From positions 1 to 43,499 of the forward strand of contig WBTZ01000025.1 of assembly GCA_009026175.1 (NCBI GenBank): DNA of 43,499 bases, given 5' to 3'. Positions 34,275 through 43,499 of the stretch are shown piece after piece. The DNA comes from Zoogloea sp. (GTDB lineage: Bacteria; Pseudomonadota; Gammaproteobacteria; Burkholderiales; Rhodocyclaceae). The translations under genes and the position numbers were made by a program. Below the pieces are notes generated by a model, which searched no databases, was not told the origin of the DNA, and saw only the letters and a program-made list of their open reading frames with translations. Position 1 is the stretch's first letter; every line of letters starts with the position of its first letter.

Positions 34275-37200
34275 CCGGCCTCCGGGCTGTCCCCCGGCGG
34301 CAGGCCGCGCCCGCTCCGCAGCATTTCGCCGAACACGTCCGCCGGCACCGGTCTCGAGAAGTAATAGCCCTGGATCTCGTCGCACCCCTTCTGTCGCAGG
34401 TAGGCCAGCTGCGCCGGCGTCTCGACCCCTTCCGCCACGACCCGCAGGCCGAGCCGGTGGGCCAGGTCGATGATGGTGACGGCGATCAGGGCAGATTGAC
34501 GTTCGGTGGCGAGGGTGCGTACGAAGGACTGGTCGATCTTGATGGTGTCGATGGGAAAGCGGCTGAGGTAGCCGAAGCTGGAGTAGCCGGTGCCGAAGTC
34601 GTCGAGGGACAGCTTGATCTCGAGGTGCTTGAGTTCGCGGAGGATCTCGATGGTCCGCTCGGGCTCTTCCATCAGCATGCTCTCGGTCAGCTCCAGCTCG
34701 ACGCAGTGGGGCGGAACCTGGTGGCGTGCCAGCGCCTCGGCGATGCTGCCCTGCAGGTCGGAGGACTCGAACTGGCGGGCCGAGACATTCAGCGCGATCC
34801 GGCTGTCGGGCAGGCCAGCGCGGCGCCAGGCGGCGATCTGGCGGGAGGCCTCCTCGATCACCCAGGCGCCGATCGGCACGATCAGGCCGGTCGATTCGGC
34901 CAGCGGGATGAAGCGGGCCGGCGACTCCAGGCGGCCATCGGCGCGCTGCCAGCGGATCAGGGCCTCTGCGCCGCAGATCCGCCCACTGGCGAGGTCCACC
35001 TTGGGCTGGTAGTACAGGACGAACTCCTGGCGTTCCAGCGCCTTGCGCAGGGCCGCCCCCATCTCCAGGCGGGTCAGGGCGTCCGCGTTCATGCTCGCCG
35101 TGTAGAAGCAGAAGCGGTTGCGTCCCTGGGCCTTGGCCTGGTGGAGGGCGGCATCCGCGTCACGCAGGAGTTCATGGGCGGAATGGCCGTCATCCGGGTA
35201 CAGGCTGATGCCGATGCTGGCGCTCAGGTAGAGCTCTGTGCCATCGGGCAGGCTGGCCGGTGCGGCGATCGAGGCAAGGATGGCCTGGGCGGCCTCGATG
35301 GCGGTCTCCGGGTGCTGGACCGACTCGAGTATGAGCAGGAATTCGTCTCCGCCGAGGCGGCCCAGGGAGTCCTCCTGGCGCACCCGCTGCCTGAGCCGGC
35401 GGCTCACTTCCAGCAGCAGCAGGTCGCCGGCCTGGTGGCCCAGGCTGTCGTTGATGGTCTGGAAGTGGTCCAGGTTGATGAACAGCAGGGCAAGCCGCTG
35501 GCCGGCCCGCCGGGCCCGGTCGAGGGCGTGTTCGAGGCGGGACTGGAGCAGCAGGCGGTTGGGCAGTTCGGTGAGCGGGTCGTAGTGGGCCAGGCGGGCG
35601 ACCTGCTCCTCGCTGCGCCGCATCTGGCTGATGTCGGTCAGCAGGCCGACGTAGTGGGTGGCGCGCCGGTCTGCGTCGAGCACGCTGGAGACGGTGAGCC
35701 AGCAGGGGTAGGGCTCGCCGTCCTTGCGCCGGTTCCACAGCTCGCCCTGCCACTGGCCGCAGAGGGTGATGCTGTTCCACATGCACTGGAAGAACTCCCG
35801 GCCGTGATGGCTGGAGCGCAGCAGGCGGGGGTTGCTGCCCAGGGCTTCGGCTTCGCTGTAGCCGGTGATGTCGGTGAAGGCCCGGTTGACGGCGACCATG
35901 GTGTTGTCGGCATCGGTGATGATGACACCCTCCCGCGCGTTCTCGAACACGGTCGCCGACAGGCGCAGCCGTTCCTCGGCGGCGCGCCGCTCGGTGATGT
36001 CTTGCACGATGCCCACATAACGCTGCGCTTCCCCGTCCCGGGCCGGCAGGGGGTGGCCATGCTCGCGCAGCCAGCGGGCCGTCCCGTCCGGGCGCAGGAT
36101 GCGGTACTCCAGTTCGAAATCCCGCCCGGCCAGGATGGCGCTGCGCTTCTCGCCATCGACGCGGCCGCGGTCGGCAGGAGCCAGGGCCTCGAGGTAGGAC
36201 AGGGGGTTGCGGTAGAGCAAGGCCAGGGAGCTCTGCCAGAGCGATTCGTAAGCGGGGCTCACGTAGGCCACCCGTGCTGAGCTGACATCCACCAACCAGA
36301 TGACCTCCGGGATGGTCGCGGCGATCAGCCGGAAGCGCTCCTCGCTTTCGCGCAGGGCGTGCTCGGCCTCCTTGCGCTGGCGGATGTCCTCCACCACCGA
36401 GATGAAGTAGTCCGGCGTGCCGTCGTCGTCACGGATCAGGGCCACCGTGAGGTGGATCCAGATCTCGTTGCCGGCCTTGCCGATGTAGCGCTTGTCGAGG
36501 GCATAGCTGTCGATGTCCCGGGCGAGCAGGCGCTGGACCTGCGCGACGTCGGAGTCCAGGTCGTCGGGGTGAGTGATGTCCTGGAAGGTGAGGCCGAGCA
36601 GCTCGTCATGGGTGTAGCCGACGATGTCGCAGAGCTTCTGGTTGACCCGCAGCCAGTGGCCGTCCGGTGAAACGTGGGCGAGGCCGACGGCGGCCTGCTC
36701 GAAGGTGGACCGGAAGCGCTCCTCGATGCTGCGAAGGCGTCGCCGGGTACGTGATCGCTCCTGCAGCAACCCCGCGATGCGGGCCCGCAGTTCGTCGATG
36801 GAGAAGGGCTTCTGGATGTAATCCTGCACCCGGTGCTGCAGCAGGGCGGTCCGCAAGGCGTCGTCGGCCTTGGCGGTCAGCATCACGATGGGCATGTCGT
36901 CCAGGTCGTGGTACTGGCGCAGGGCCTCGACCATCCGGTCACCGCTGAGCAGCGGCATCATGACGTCGGACAGTACCAGGGCCGGCCGCAGCTCGAGCGC
37001 CCGGCGCAGGCCGCTCTGGCCATCGAAGGCGGTGGCCACCCGGTAGCGCGGGGCCAGGGCGCTGGCGATGAAGGCGTTCATGTCCGGGTTGTCCTCGACG
37101 ACGAGGATCAGCGGCGCCTGCTCATCGGGCCCGCCAGCCGGCGCCTGGGCGACCTCAGGCGTGTCGCTCGGGACCACCTCGACGGGCAGTGGCAGCGCGC

Positions 37201-38527
37201 TCCGGTTGTCGGTCGGGTGCACCAGGCTGCCCGCGGGCGCCTGGGTGGGCAGCCTGACAATGAAGTGGGCGCCGCCCAGGGAGGACGTGCCGACCGTGAC
37301 CTCGCCGTGATGCAGGCGGACGAATTCGCGGACGATGGCCAGGCCGAGCCCGGTGCCGCTGGTGACCCGGCCGCTGGCGTCCTCCACCTGGCGGAAGCGT
37401 TCGAAGACGGCCTCGCGCAGATGTCCGGGGATGCCCGGGCCACTGTCCTCCACCTCGATCTGCAGGTCCGGGCCATCCAGGCTCAGGCGGATGCCGATGG
37501 CGCCGCCGTCTGGCACGAACTTGAAGGCGTTGGCGACCAGGTTGAGCAGGATACGCTCGCACTTCTCCGCATCGGCCTGGACATCCAGCCGGTCGGGGGC
37601 CGCCAGCAGGTAGGTGATCCGGCGATCATGGGCGACCGTGTCGAAATTCGAGGCGAGGACCCGCAGCCGCCACGCCAGATCGAAGTCGGTGTAGCGCAGG
37701 ATCAGGCGGCCCGCGTCGAGGCGGGCGAGGTCGAGGAGATTGTCCACCTGCCGGTGCAGGAGGCGGGCGTTGCGCTGCATGACCTGCAGGGCCTTGCGCT
37801 CCTCCGCGTCGATCCGCGGGGAGGCGAGCAGCCTGTCGAGGGGGCCGAGGATGAGGGTCAGGGGCGTCCGCAGTTCGTGGCTGACATTGCCGAAGAAGCG
37901 GGTCTTCAGCTCGTCCAGCTCCCTGGCCTTGCGATACAGGCTGTCGAGTTCTTCGTTGGCCTGCTTGAGCCGGGCACTGGCGTCGGCGACTTCCCGGGCC
38001 CGCGCGAAGACTTCGGTCTCCATGCGCAGGGCTTTCTCGCGCAGGGCTTCGGTGAGGCGCTCCTCCTCGATGCCTTGTTGCTTGAGCCGGACGAAGTCGG
38101 TGACGTCCTCCACCCGGTGGATGATGTACGCAAGCTGGCCGTCCGGCGTGGTGACCGGGGTGTTGAGGGGGCTCCAGTAGCGGCTTTCAAAACCGCCGCC
38201 TTCCTCGGCGGGGCGCCGGATGTCGTACTTCTGGACCGGCATCGCGTCGGGCTGGCAGGTCTGCAGCACGCGCGTCAGGGAGGCGCGCAGGTTGCGCACG
38301 CCTTCACTGCCGGGGTCGTCCGGGTTGTCCGGGAAGACCTCGAAAAGAGGTTTGCCGACGATCTCGTCGCGGGAAGTCCGGGTGGCCCGGGCGTAGGCAT
38401 CATTCACCGCGACGATGGTCAGCGCGGGGTTCAGGACCAGATACAGACCGGGGGCCGATTCAAACAGCAACTGGTAGGCTGGACCTGAGGGGACGCGCGG
38501 CGAAGCGGCGTCATCGGCCATCGTCAT
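34271..38527 (-). CDS. Hybrid sensor: PAS-histidine kinase-receiver-PASx3-GGDEF-EAL
   Basis: 1418 aa with no membrane segment, so probably cytoplasmic. Domain order: PAS (15-145); coiled coil (146-205); HisKA with His217 ([11 protein letters not shown]); HATPase (315-428; N box [26 protein letters not shown]); receiver (472-588; VVEDN, phospho-acceptor Asp521 in LSDVMMP, Lys573 in QKPF); three PAS/PAC units (600-718, 722-848, 850-970); GGDEF (972-1143) with GGDEF at 1059-1063 and an RxxD inhibitory site five residues before it; EAL (1155-1405) with EAL at 1188-1190, [27 protein letters not shown]. In the GGDEF domain the first metal Asp of the usual DLDHF is Asn1018 (INLDHF), which may weaken cyclase activity. 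The EAL residues look complete. It links phosphorelay to c-di-GMP turnover in one chain. Confidence 0.93.
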   Translation of the reverse strand: MTMADDAASPRVPSGPAYQLLFESAPGLYLVLNPALTIVAVNDAYARATRTSRDEIVGKPLFEVFPDNPDDPGSEGVRNLRASLTRVLQTCQPDAMPVQKYDIRRPAEEGGGFESRYWSPLNTPVTTPDGQLAYIIHRVEDVTDFVRLKQQGIEEERLTEALREKALRMETEVFARAREVADASARLKQANEELDSLYRKARELDELKTRFFGNVSHELRTPLTLILGPLDRLLASPRIDAEERKALQVMQRNARLLHRQVDNLLDLARLDAGRLILRYTDFDLAWRLRVLASNFDTVAHDRRITYLLAAPDRLDVQADAEKCERILLNLVANAFKFVPDGGAIGIRLSLDGPDLQIEVEDSGPGIPGHLREAVFERFRQVEDASGRVTSGTGLGLAIVREFVRLHHGEVTVGTSSLGGAHFIVRLPTQAPAGSLVHPTDNRSALPLPVEVVPSDTPEVAQAPAGGPDEQAPLILVVEDNPDMNAFIASALAPRYRVATAFDGQSGLRRALELRPALVLSDVMMPLLSGDRMVEALRQYHDLDDMPIVMLTAKADDALRTALLQHRVQDYIQKPFSIDELRARIAGLLQERSRTRRRLRSIEERFRSTFEQAAVGLAHVSPDGHWLRVNQKLCDIVGYTHDELLGLTFQDITHPDDLDSDVAQVQRLLARDIDSYALDKRYIGKAGNEIWIHLTVALIRDDDGTPDYFISVVEDIRQRKEAEHALRESEERFRLIAATIPEVIWLVDVSSARVAYVSPAYESLWQSSLALLYRNPLSYLEALAPADRGRVDGEKRSAILAGRDFELEYRILRPDGTARWLREHGHPLPARDGEAQRYVGIVQDITERRAAEERLRLSATVFENAREGVIITDADNTMVAVNRAFTDITGYSEAEALGSNPRLLRSSHHGREFFQCMWNSITLCGQWQGELWNRRKDGEPYPCWLTVSSVLDADRRATHYVGLLTDISQMRRSEEQVARLAHYDPLTELPNRLLLQSRLEHALDRARRAGQRLALLFINLDHFQTINDSLGHQAGDLLLLEVSRRLRQRVRQEDSLGRLGGDEFLLILESVQHPETAIEAAQAILASIAAPASLPDGTELYLSASIGISLYPDDGHSAHELLRDADAALHQAKAQGRNRFCFYTASMNADALTRLEMGAALRKALERQEFVLYYQPKVDLASGRICGAEALIRWQRADGRLESPARFIPLAESTGLIVPIGAWVIEEASRQIAAWRRAGLPDSRIALNVSARQFESSDLQGSIAEALARHQVPPHCVELELTESMLMEEPERTIEILRELKHLEIKLSLDDFGTGYSSFGYLSRFPIDTIKIDQSFVRTLATERQSALIAVTIIDLAHRLGLRVVAEGVETPAQLAYLRQKGCDEIQGYYFSRPVPADVFGEMLRSGRGLPPGDSPEAG

Positions 38528-38771
38528 CGCAACTCCTGGGTTGGCTGGCTATGTCATCATCCTAGTGGCTGGGTGTTCTCATCTTTGGTGACAAAATGCC
38601 GGATATTGGCTCCCGATTACCCGATTTGGGTTTCCGGGTGCCCGTGCGGGGGCGGAAGCGGGCTTCCAGCTCCTCAATCCCGTGATGGACACGCCGATTT
38701 GAAGGAAAATACCGGGTCAGCCGGCTGATGCCTGCCGCGCCGGCCCCGAATTCATTCTTCAGGAAGTGACC

Positions 38772-40412
38772 ATGCTGCAGAAATTCTCCGCCTTTGCCGG
38801 CGTTCCGGGCCCTGTCGTCGTCATCGTGATGGACGGCTACGGGGTGCCCAAGACCGACGTGGGCAGCGCCATTGCCGCTGCCCGCAAGCCGACCCTGGAT
38901 CGGCTCCTCGCCGAATGTCCCAACATCACCCTGCGCGCCCACGGCACCGCGGTGGGCATGCCGTCCGACGAGGACATGGGCAACTCCGAGGTCGGGCACA
39001 ACGCCATCGGCGCCGGCCAGGTGTATGCCCAGGGCGCCGCCCTGGTGGCCAATGCCATCGCCGACGGTGCCATCTGGCAGGGCCAGGCCTGGCGCGAGGT
39101 GGTGGCCGGCGCCAAGGCCGGCCGCGGGGTCATCCATTTCATCGGCCTGTTCTCCGACGGCAACGTGCACAGCCATATCGATCACCTCAAGGCGATGGTC
39201 GCGCAGGCCAAGGCGGAAGGGGTGCCCACCGTGCGCATCCATGCCCTGCTCGACGGCCGCGACGTGCCCGAGACCAGTGCGCTCGAATACGTGGTGCCCT
39301 TCGAAGCCTTCCTGGCCGGACTCAGCACGGGCGGCTTCGACGCCCGCATTGCTTCCGGCGGCGGCCGCCAGTACATCACCATGGACCGCTACGACGCCAA
39401 CTGGCCGATGGTGGAAAAGGGCTGGCGCACCCACGTGCTGGGCGAGGGGCCCCAGTTCGGTAACGCCACCGAGGCGGTCAACGGCCTGCGTGAGCGCAAT
39501 CCCGGCACCATCGATCAGGATCTGCCGGAGTTCGTCATCGCTGACGGTGGCAAGCCCATCGGCACCATCGAGGACGGCGATGCGGTGGTGTTCTTCAACT
39601 TCCGTGGCGATCGGGCCATCGAGATCACCCGCGCCTTCGTGGAAGAGGATTTCGACAAGTTCCAGCGGGTGCGCCACCCCCGTGTCACCTACGCCGGGAT
39701 GCTCCAGTACGACGGTGACCTGCAACTGCCCAAGCGCTTCCTGGTGGCTCCGCCGGCCATCAAGGACACGTCCGGCGAGTGGTTCAGCCGCCAGGGCCTG
39801 GCCCAGTTCGCCTGCTCCGAGACCCAGAAGTTCGGCCATGTCACCTATTTCTGGAACGGCAACCGCTCCGGCAAGTTCGAGGGCGAGACCTGGCAGGAAG
39901 TTCCGAGCGATGTGGTGCCCTTCGAGCAGCGCCCCTGGATGAAGGCGGCCGAGATCACCGACGCGATGATCGCTGCCCTCAAGTCGGGCCAGTACAAGGT
40001 GCTGCGCTGCAATTTCGCCAACGGCGACATGGTCGGCCACACTGGCAACTTCCGTGCCGCGACCATGGCCGTGGAAGCCGTGGACCTGGCCCTGGCCCGC
40101 CTGCTGCCGGCCATCGAGGCTGCCGGCGGGGTGGCGCTGATCACTGCCGACCACGGCAACGCAGATGAGATGTTCGAGCTGGACAAGAAGACCAAGCTGC
40201 CCGCCACCAACAAGGACGGCTCCTTCAAGGCCAAGACGGCCCACACCCTCAACCCGGTGCCGCTGATCCTCTTCGACAAGGTCTCGGGCGGCCGGCTGGG
40301 GCTCAAGGCCAGCCCGGTGGCGGGCCTGTCGTCGATTGCCGCCACCACGGCCAACCTGCTCGGCTACGACAAGCATCCCGCCTGGGATGACAGCGTCCTT
40401 GAAGTGAAGTAA
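38772..40412 (+). CDS. gpmI: Cofactor-independent phosphoglycerate mutase (iPGM)
   Basis: Glycolytic interconversion of 3- and 2-phosphoglycerate using two Mn2+ ions. 546 aa from ATG 38772 (AGGAAG site five bases before). Motifs: VMDGYG (metal Asp), DMGNSEVGHNAIGAG with catalytic Ser72, SDGNVHSHIDHL, LLDGRDVPETSA, FFNFRGDRAIEITRA, NGDMVGHTGNF and ITADHGNADEMFE. It is somewhat longer than the usual 510-515 aa owing to insertions, such as that around KTKLPATNKDGSFKAKTAHT. The 244 bases upstream separate it from the divergent sensor; they contain one short perfect palindrome (38654-38667) and no clear promoter. Confidence 0.96.
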   Translation: MLQKFSAFAGVPGPVVVIVMDGYGVPKTDVGSAIAAARKPTLDRLLAECPNITLRAHGTAVGMPSDEDMGNSEVGHNAIGAGQVYAQGAALVANAIADGAIWQGQAWREVVAGAKAGRGVIHFIGLFSDGNVHSHIDHLKAMVAQAKAEGVPTVRIHALLDGRDVPETSALEYVVPFEAFLAGLSTGGFDARIASGGGRQYITMDRYDANWPMVEKGWRTHVLGEGPQFGNATEAVNGLRERNPGTIDQDLPEFVIADGGKPIGTIEDGDAVVFFNFRGDRAIEITRAFVEEDFDKFQRVRHPRVTYAGMLQYDGDLQLPKRFLVAPPAIKDTSGEWFSRQGLAQFACSETQKFGHVTYFWNGNRSGKFEGETWQEVPSDVVPFEQRPWMKAAEITDAMIAALKSGQYKVLRCNFANGDMVGHTGNFRAATMAVEAVDLALARLLPAIEAAGGVALITADHGNADEMFELDKKTKLPATNKDGSFKAKTAHTLNPVPLILFDKVSGGRLGLKASPVAGLSSIAATTANLLGYDKHPAWDDSVLEVK

Positions 40413-40420
40413 GGCACCTG

Positions 40421-40452
40421 CCCGGTGCGCGGGGAAGTCCCCGCCCGCCGGG
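40421..40452. terminator. Nested GC stem-loop after gpmI
   Basis: Outer arms CCCGG / CCGGG enclose GCGGGGA / TCCCCGC (40429-40444), starting eight bases after the gpmI stop. There is no T-run, so it may be a weak terminator or an mRNA 3' stabiliser. Confidence 0.35.
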
Positions 40453-40537
40453 CGATCAGGTCCTGACCAGGGGGCGAGCGATCGACCCGACACGCAGGAT
40501 GCTCCCCGACAAGACCTCTACTGCGGACAATTCGACC

Positions 40538-42568
40538 ATGCCCATCCTTTCTTCCCTGCGTCGCTCCCTCGAGCTCGACGTCACCCCCGACCAGGACGGC
40601 GTGTCGCAGGCCAGGCGCATCAACCAGCGGCGGATCCGGGTCTTTGCCACGGTCTTCCTGCTGGTGCTGCTGCCGGGGCTGCTGTGGAACTTCCTGAGGC
40701 CGGCCGAGTACCGGGCGACGACCCGCGTGCAGATCTCTCCCGGGAGCACCGAGCTGCGTCCGGCGACACCCGCGGTCCAGGTCCAGGCAGAGCGGCCGCG
40801 GACCGCCTCCGAGCTGCTCACCCAGGTCCAGGTCCTGACCAGCCGCCCCCTGCTCGGGAAGGTTGCATCAGCACTTGAGGCTGCCGGGCTGCCGCTGCCT
40901 GGGGCCGATGCGGCGGCGCGACTGCGCGAGATGATCACCGCCGAGGCGGTGGAGGGCACCGAGGTCGTCGAGCTGCAGGCCACCGGCACGCAGCCCGAGC
41001 AGCTGGCGGCGGCACTCAACAAGCTGGTGGACATCTACCGGGAAGACATGAAGGCCTCGTACGGGGCGGTGGCCGGTGAAAGCCTGGCCCAGGCCCGCCA
41101 GGAGGTCGAACGCCTGGCGGCGACCGTGCTGGCGCGCCGGCAGCGGGTCGAAGCCTTGCGCAATGCCTCCGGCGGGCTCTCCCCGGAGCGGGACGAGAAC
41201 GAGGCGGTGGCCCGCATCAAGGGGCTCACCGCGTCCCTCAACGTTGCGACCGAGAAGGCTGCAGTGGCCGAGGCCCGCCTCAAGGCCCTGAAGGCGGGCG
41301 GCAAGGGCGCCAGCGGGGCGGAGGATCCGACCCTGGCCAATATGGAGGCCAGGGCCTCCCAGCTGGCCGAGGAGATCCGCCAGATGGAGCGGACTTACAC
41401 GCCGGACTTCATGCGCATGGACCCCCGGGCCAAGCAACTGCAGACCCGTTTTGCCGAGATGGAGCGGCAGATCGAGGCGCAGCGCATGACCAGCCGGGAG
41501 AACATCCTGCAGGCGGCGCAGGACGATTACGCCAGCGCCCGCGCCACCGTCGAGCGCCTGCAGTCGGAAATCCGCAGCCAGCGCGGGGCCGTGCAGGACT
41601 TTTCGCAGCGTTTCACCCAGGCCAAGACGCTGGAGGATGATCTGGCCCAGATCGAGCGTGCCAGCCGCGAAGCCCAGGAGCGCCTGGCACGCCTGGAGGC
41701 CAGTGAGAAGAGCCGGCTGCCCGCCCTCAGCCTGGTGGAGGCCGCCAGCGTGCCCCGCAAGCCTTTCCGTCCGGACTACCTGCTGGATGGGCTGATCGTG
41801 CTGGGCGTGGCCTTCGGCCTGGGTCTGCTGGCGATCTGGTTCGTTGAGCTCTTCAACCGCCAGCCCCAGGCCGCGGCCCAGGCCAGTACCACCGTGATCA
41901 TGCCCCAGCCGTGGGGCGGGCCGTCCCCGGGCGCCCCCGGCGTGGCCGGGCTGGCCGCGCCTGGGCGGGACGCGCCGGTGCTGGCGGGAGCCGCTCCCGG
42001 ACTGCTCGCCGCCCACAGCCGTCCGCCCCGGGAACTGTCCCAGGAGGAGGTGGTTGACCTGCTGGCCGCCTCGTCCGGGGAAGGCCGTTTCGTGCTCGGC
42101 CTGCTGTTGATGGGCCTGACCACCGAGGAGGCGGCGGCCCTCAACCAGGGCGATTTCGATGCTGCGGATGGCTGGCTGAAGGTCGTCGGCAGCTCGCCGC
42201 GACGCCTGGAGACCCCGGCCTGGATGGCGGGCTGCCGCCCCTCTGCGATCGGTGGCAGCGAGGCCCCCCTGCTGCAGGACGCTGCCGGCGCCCGGCTGCA
42301 GCCTGCGGATATCCAGTCGATCCTGGCCTGTGCCGCCTTCGACGCCGGGCTGAGCAGCGCCGGCAGCATCGATGCGGAAGTGCTGCGCCACACCTGCATT
42401 GCCTGGCTGGTACGCCAGGGGCTGCGTTTCTCGGAACTGGGCGGCCTGGTCGGGCGCCCCAGTCCGGAGGCGCTGGCGGCCTACGCCGGCCTGGCGCCGG
42501 AGGGTGCCAAGTTGCCCGCCACCGAGATCGACCCCCTGATGCCCGCCCTGCGGGCGATGGGGGCCTGA
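40538..42568 (+). CDS. Wzz/GumC-type polysaccharide co-polymerase fused to degenerate tyrosine-recombinase-like domain
   Basis: 676 aa from ATG 40538 (ATG 40499 is possible; neither has a strong ribosome site). TM1 is residues 33-53 (IRVFATVFLLVLLPGLLWNFL). A periplasmic region follows with Wzz-like strands (YRATTRVQISPGS) and long coiled coil (about 170-400), then PRKPFRPDYLLDGLIVLGVAF entering TM2 (about 416-440). This is the PCP/Wzz-GumC plan. From about residue 495, which should be cytoplasmic, the sequence resembles the catalytic domain of XerC/D: LSQEEVVDLLAA, LLLMGLTTEEAAALNQGDFD, then LRHTCIAWLVRQGLRFSELGGLVGRPSPEALAAYAGLAP. Arg617 and Tyr649 are 32 apart as in XerD, but Arg I is Thr528, the box-II His is Glu614 and the His before Tyr is Arg640. 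The recombinase would be inactive. No glycan genes are adjacent. Confidence 0.75.
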   Translation: MPILSSLRRSLELDVTPDQDGVSQARRINQRRIRVFATVFLLVLLPGLLWNFLRPAEYRATTRVQISPGSTELRPATPAVQVQAERPRTASELLTQVQVLTSRPLLGKVASALEAAGLPLPGADAAARLREMITAEAVEGTEVVELQATGTQPEQLAAALNKLVDIYREDMKASYGAVAGESLAQARQEVERLAATVLARRQRVEALRNASGGLSPERDENEAVARIKGLTASLNVATEKAAVAEARLKALKAGGKGASGAEDPTLANMEARASQLAEEIRQMERTYTPDFMRMDPRAKQLQTRFAEMERQIEAQRMTSRENILQAAQDDYASARATVERLQSEIRSQRGAVQDFSQRFTQAKTLEDDLAQIERASREAQERLARLEASEKSRLPALSLVEAASVPRKPFRPDYLLDGLIVLGVAFGLGLLAIWFVELFNRQPQAAAQASTTVIMPQPWGGPSPGAPGVAGLAAPGRDAPVLAGAAPGLLAAHSRPPRELSQEEVVDLLAASSGEGRFVLGLLLMGLTTEEAAALNQGDFDAADGWLKVVGSSPRRLETPAWMAGCRPSAIGGSEAPLLQDAAGARLQPADIQSILACAAFDAGLSSAGSIDAEVLRHTCIAWLVRQGLRFSELGGLVGRPSPEALAAYAGLAPEGAKLPATEIDPLMPALRAMGA

Positions 42569-42597
42569 GTCGAGCTAGGCGGGCCGGGTTGGACATG

Positions 42598-42624
42598 AAA
42601 AAAGGGGCCGCGGCCCCTTTTTTT
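42598..42624. terminator. Bidirectional intrinsic terminator
   Basis: A perfect palindrome GGGGCCGCGGCCCC (42604-42617) is flanked by A6 and T7. It serves the co-polymerase gene (+) and the convergent crotonase gene (-). Confidence 0.9.
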
Positions 42625-42642
42625 AATACGGACCGGCGATGT

Positions 42643-43419
42643 TCAGCGGTTCTTGAAGTCGGCCTTGCGCTTCTCGACGAAGGCGGCCATGCCTTCCTTC
42701 TGGTCTTCGAGGGCGAAGGCCGAGTGGAAGACCCGACGCTCGAACAGCAGGCCTTCGTTGAGGCTGCTCTCGTAGGCGCGGTTCACCGATTCCTTGATCA
42801 TCATGACCACCGGCAGGGAGAAGCCGGCGATGGTGGCGGCGGCCTTCAGGGTCTCTTCGAGCAGCTGTTCGGCCGGGATCACGCGGGCCACCAGGCCGGA
42901 CTTCTCGGCTTCGGTGGCGTCCATCATGCGGGCGGTCAGGCACAGGTCCATGGCCTTGGCCTTGCCCACGGCGCGGGGCAGGCGCTGGGTGCCGCCGGCC
43001 CCCGGCAGGATGCCCAGCTTGACTTCCGGCTGGCCGAACTTGGCCGTATCGGCGGCGTAGATCATGTCGCAGCTCATCGCCAGTTCGCAGCCGCCGCCGA
43101 GGGCGAAGCCCGCCACCGCGGCGATCACCGGCTTGCGACAGGTCTTCACGCGTTCCCAGTTGCGGGTGATGTAGTCGCCCTTGTAAGCGTCCATGTAGCT
43201 GAAATTGGCCATCATGGTGATGTCGGCGCCGGCGGCGAAGGCCTTTTCAGAGCCGGTGATGACGATGCAGCCGATGTTCTCGTCGGCTTCGAAGCCGTTG
43301 AGGGCCAGGCCCAGCTCGTCCACCAGCGCGTCGTTGAGGGCGTTGAGGGCCTTCGGGCGGTTGAGGGTGATGAGGCCGACCTTGCCGCGGGTTTCGACGA
43401 TGATGTTCTGATAGTCCAA
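42643..43419 (-). CDS. Enoyl-CoA hydratase (crotonase family)
   Basis: 258 aa. Hydrates 2-enoyl-CoA in beta-oxidation or related degradation. The start is TTG (43417-43419), supported by AGGAGA five bases upstream. The oxyanion-hole segments are present: [14 protein letters not shown] and [19 protein letters not shown]. Both catalytic glutamates are there: Glu112 (GGGCELA) and Glu132 ([20 protein letters not shown]), which favours true hydratase activity. The C-terminal trimerisation helices end with [11 protein letters not shown]-like residues. It lies 24 bases after the stop of the partial gene upstream on the same strand. Confidence 0.94.
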   Translation of the reverse strand: MDYQNIIVETRGKVGLITLNRPKALNALNDALVDELGLALNGFEADENIGCIVITGSEKAFAAGADITMMANFSYMDAYKGDYITRNWERVKTCRKPVIAAVAGFALGGGCELAMSCDMIYAADTAKFGQPEVKLGILPGAGGTQRLPRAVGKAKAMDLCLTARMMDATEAEKSGLVARVIPAEQLLEETLKAAATIAGFSLPVVMMIKESVNRAYESSLNEGLLFERRVFHSAFALEDQKEGMAAFVEKRKADFKNR

Positions 43420-43443
43420 TTTGTTCTCCTGTTGCGATTGTTA

Positions 43444-43499
43444 TTAGATTGCTCCCGCCTGGCGCAGGCCGGCGATCGCCTCCGGGGTGAATCCCCAGT
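43444..43499 (-). CDS. C-terminal end of a probable family III CoA-transferase (partial)
   Basis: Only the last codons are in the window: WGFTPEAIAGLRQAGAI then TAA (43444-43446). A tail of the form LGFT-x-E-x-I-x-x-L-R-x-x-G-x-I is typical of CaiB/BaiF CoA-transferases, and such genes often neighbour crotonases. With 17 residues this is a suggestion only. Confidence 0.5.
   Translation of the reverse strand, partial: WGFTPEAIAGLRQAGAI

Noticed and set aside
33914-36280. 788-codon plus-strand frame opposite the DUF3025 gene and the sensor gene
   Set aside because: It spans two real genes in other frames and has no family resemblance; it is a GC-rich artefact.
38562-40493. 643-codon open frame antisense to gpmI
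   Set aside because: It is a shadow of a well-conserved gene, with low-complexity Gly/Val/His composition and no recognisable motif.
40538-42568. Idea that the co-polymerase/recombinase gene is an active mobile-element integrase
   Set aside because: Arg I, both usual His positions and the GKG-Lys hairpin are lost. There are two membrane helices, and no attachment-site repeats or mobile genes lie nearby.

Overview
The window is GC-rich, densely coded bacterial DNA with no rRNA, tRNA, phage or insertion sequence that I can recognise. The protein families and gene order (fliA next to a MotC/MotD stator, an iPGM-type phosphoglycerate mutase, class I fumarase beside a YqhA-type membrane protein, DUF2322 and DUF3025 proteins) suggest a polarly flagellated betaproteobacterium, most likely of the Rhodocyclales (Azospira/Dechloromonas-like). 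This placement rests on remembered family resemblance, not on a search.

Region 1 (1-18421) is a flagellar regulon. It opens with the 3' part of flhF, a FlhG-like protein that has lost its P-loop, fliA (sigma-28) and the stator pair motC/motD. Facing these on the minus strand is flgA-flgM-flgN. Divergent from flgA is the long rod/hook series flgBCDEF, flgGHIJ and flgKL, followed by a small lipoprotein and a PilZ protein. Strong sigma-54 type -24/-12 elements lie before flgB, flgG and flgK. A sigma-28 type promoter lies before flgM. This indicates a Pseudomonas/Vibrio-like sigma-54 then sigma-28 hierarchy.

Region 2 (18437-23428, minus strand) is a catabolic unit: a PAS-type sigma-54 activator, a GntP-family permease with a sigma-54 promoter and an upstream palindrome, and a fused acyl-CoA:carboxylate CoA-transferase. 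The likely role is uptake and CoA activation of a short-chain (hydroxy)acid.

Region 3 (23551-25898) is an inorganic-carbon module: a CbbR-like LysR regulator divergent from an SbtA-type bicarbonate transporter that overlaps a PII-like SbtB. Region 4 (25895-29330) holds a Crp/Fnr regulator translationally coupled to a dihaem cytochrome c peroxidase/MauG-like protein. Divergent from it are an exported cysteine hydrolase and a membrane-anchored putative zinc protease. Two tandem copies of a 16-bp operator-like motif lie in the divergent region.

Region 5 (29368-42624) is mostly housekeeping: fumarase, a YqhA-like protein, purB, a REP-like inverted pair, DUF2322, DUF3025 and gpmI. It also contains a 1418-residue sensor (PAS-histidine kinase-receiver-PASx3-GGDEF-EAL). 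The most unusual gene is at 40538-42568. It joins a Wzz/GumC-type polysaccharide co-polymerase to a C-terminal domain that looks like a catalytically degenerate tyrosine recombinase. The window closes (42643-43499) with a crotonase and the tail of what is probably a family III CoA-transferase, both on the minus strand.
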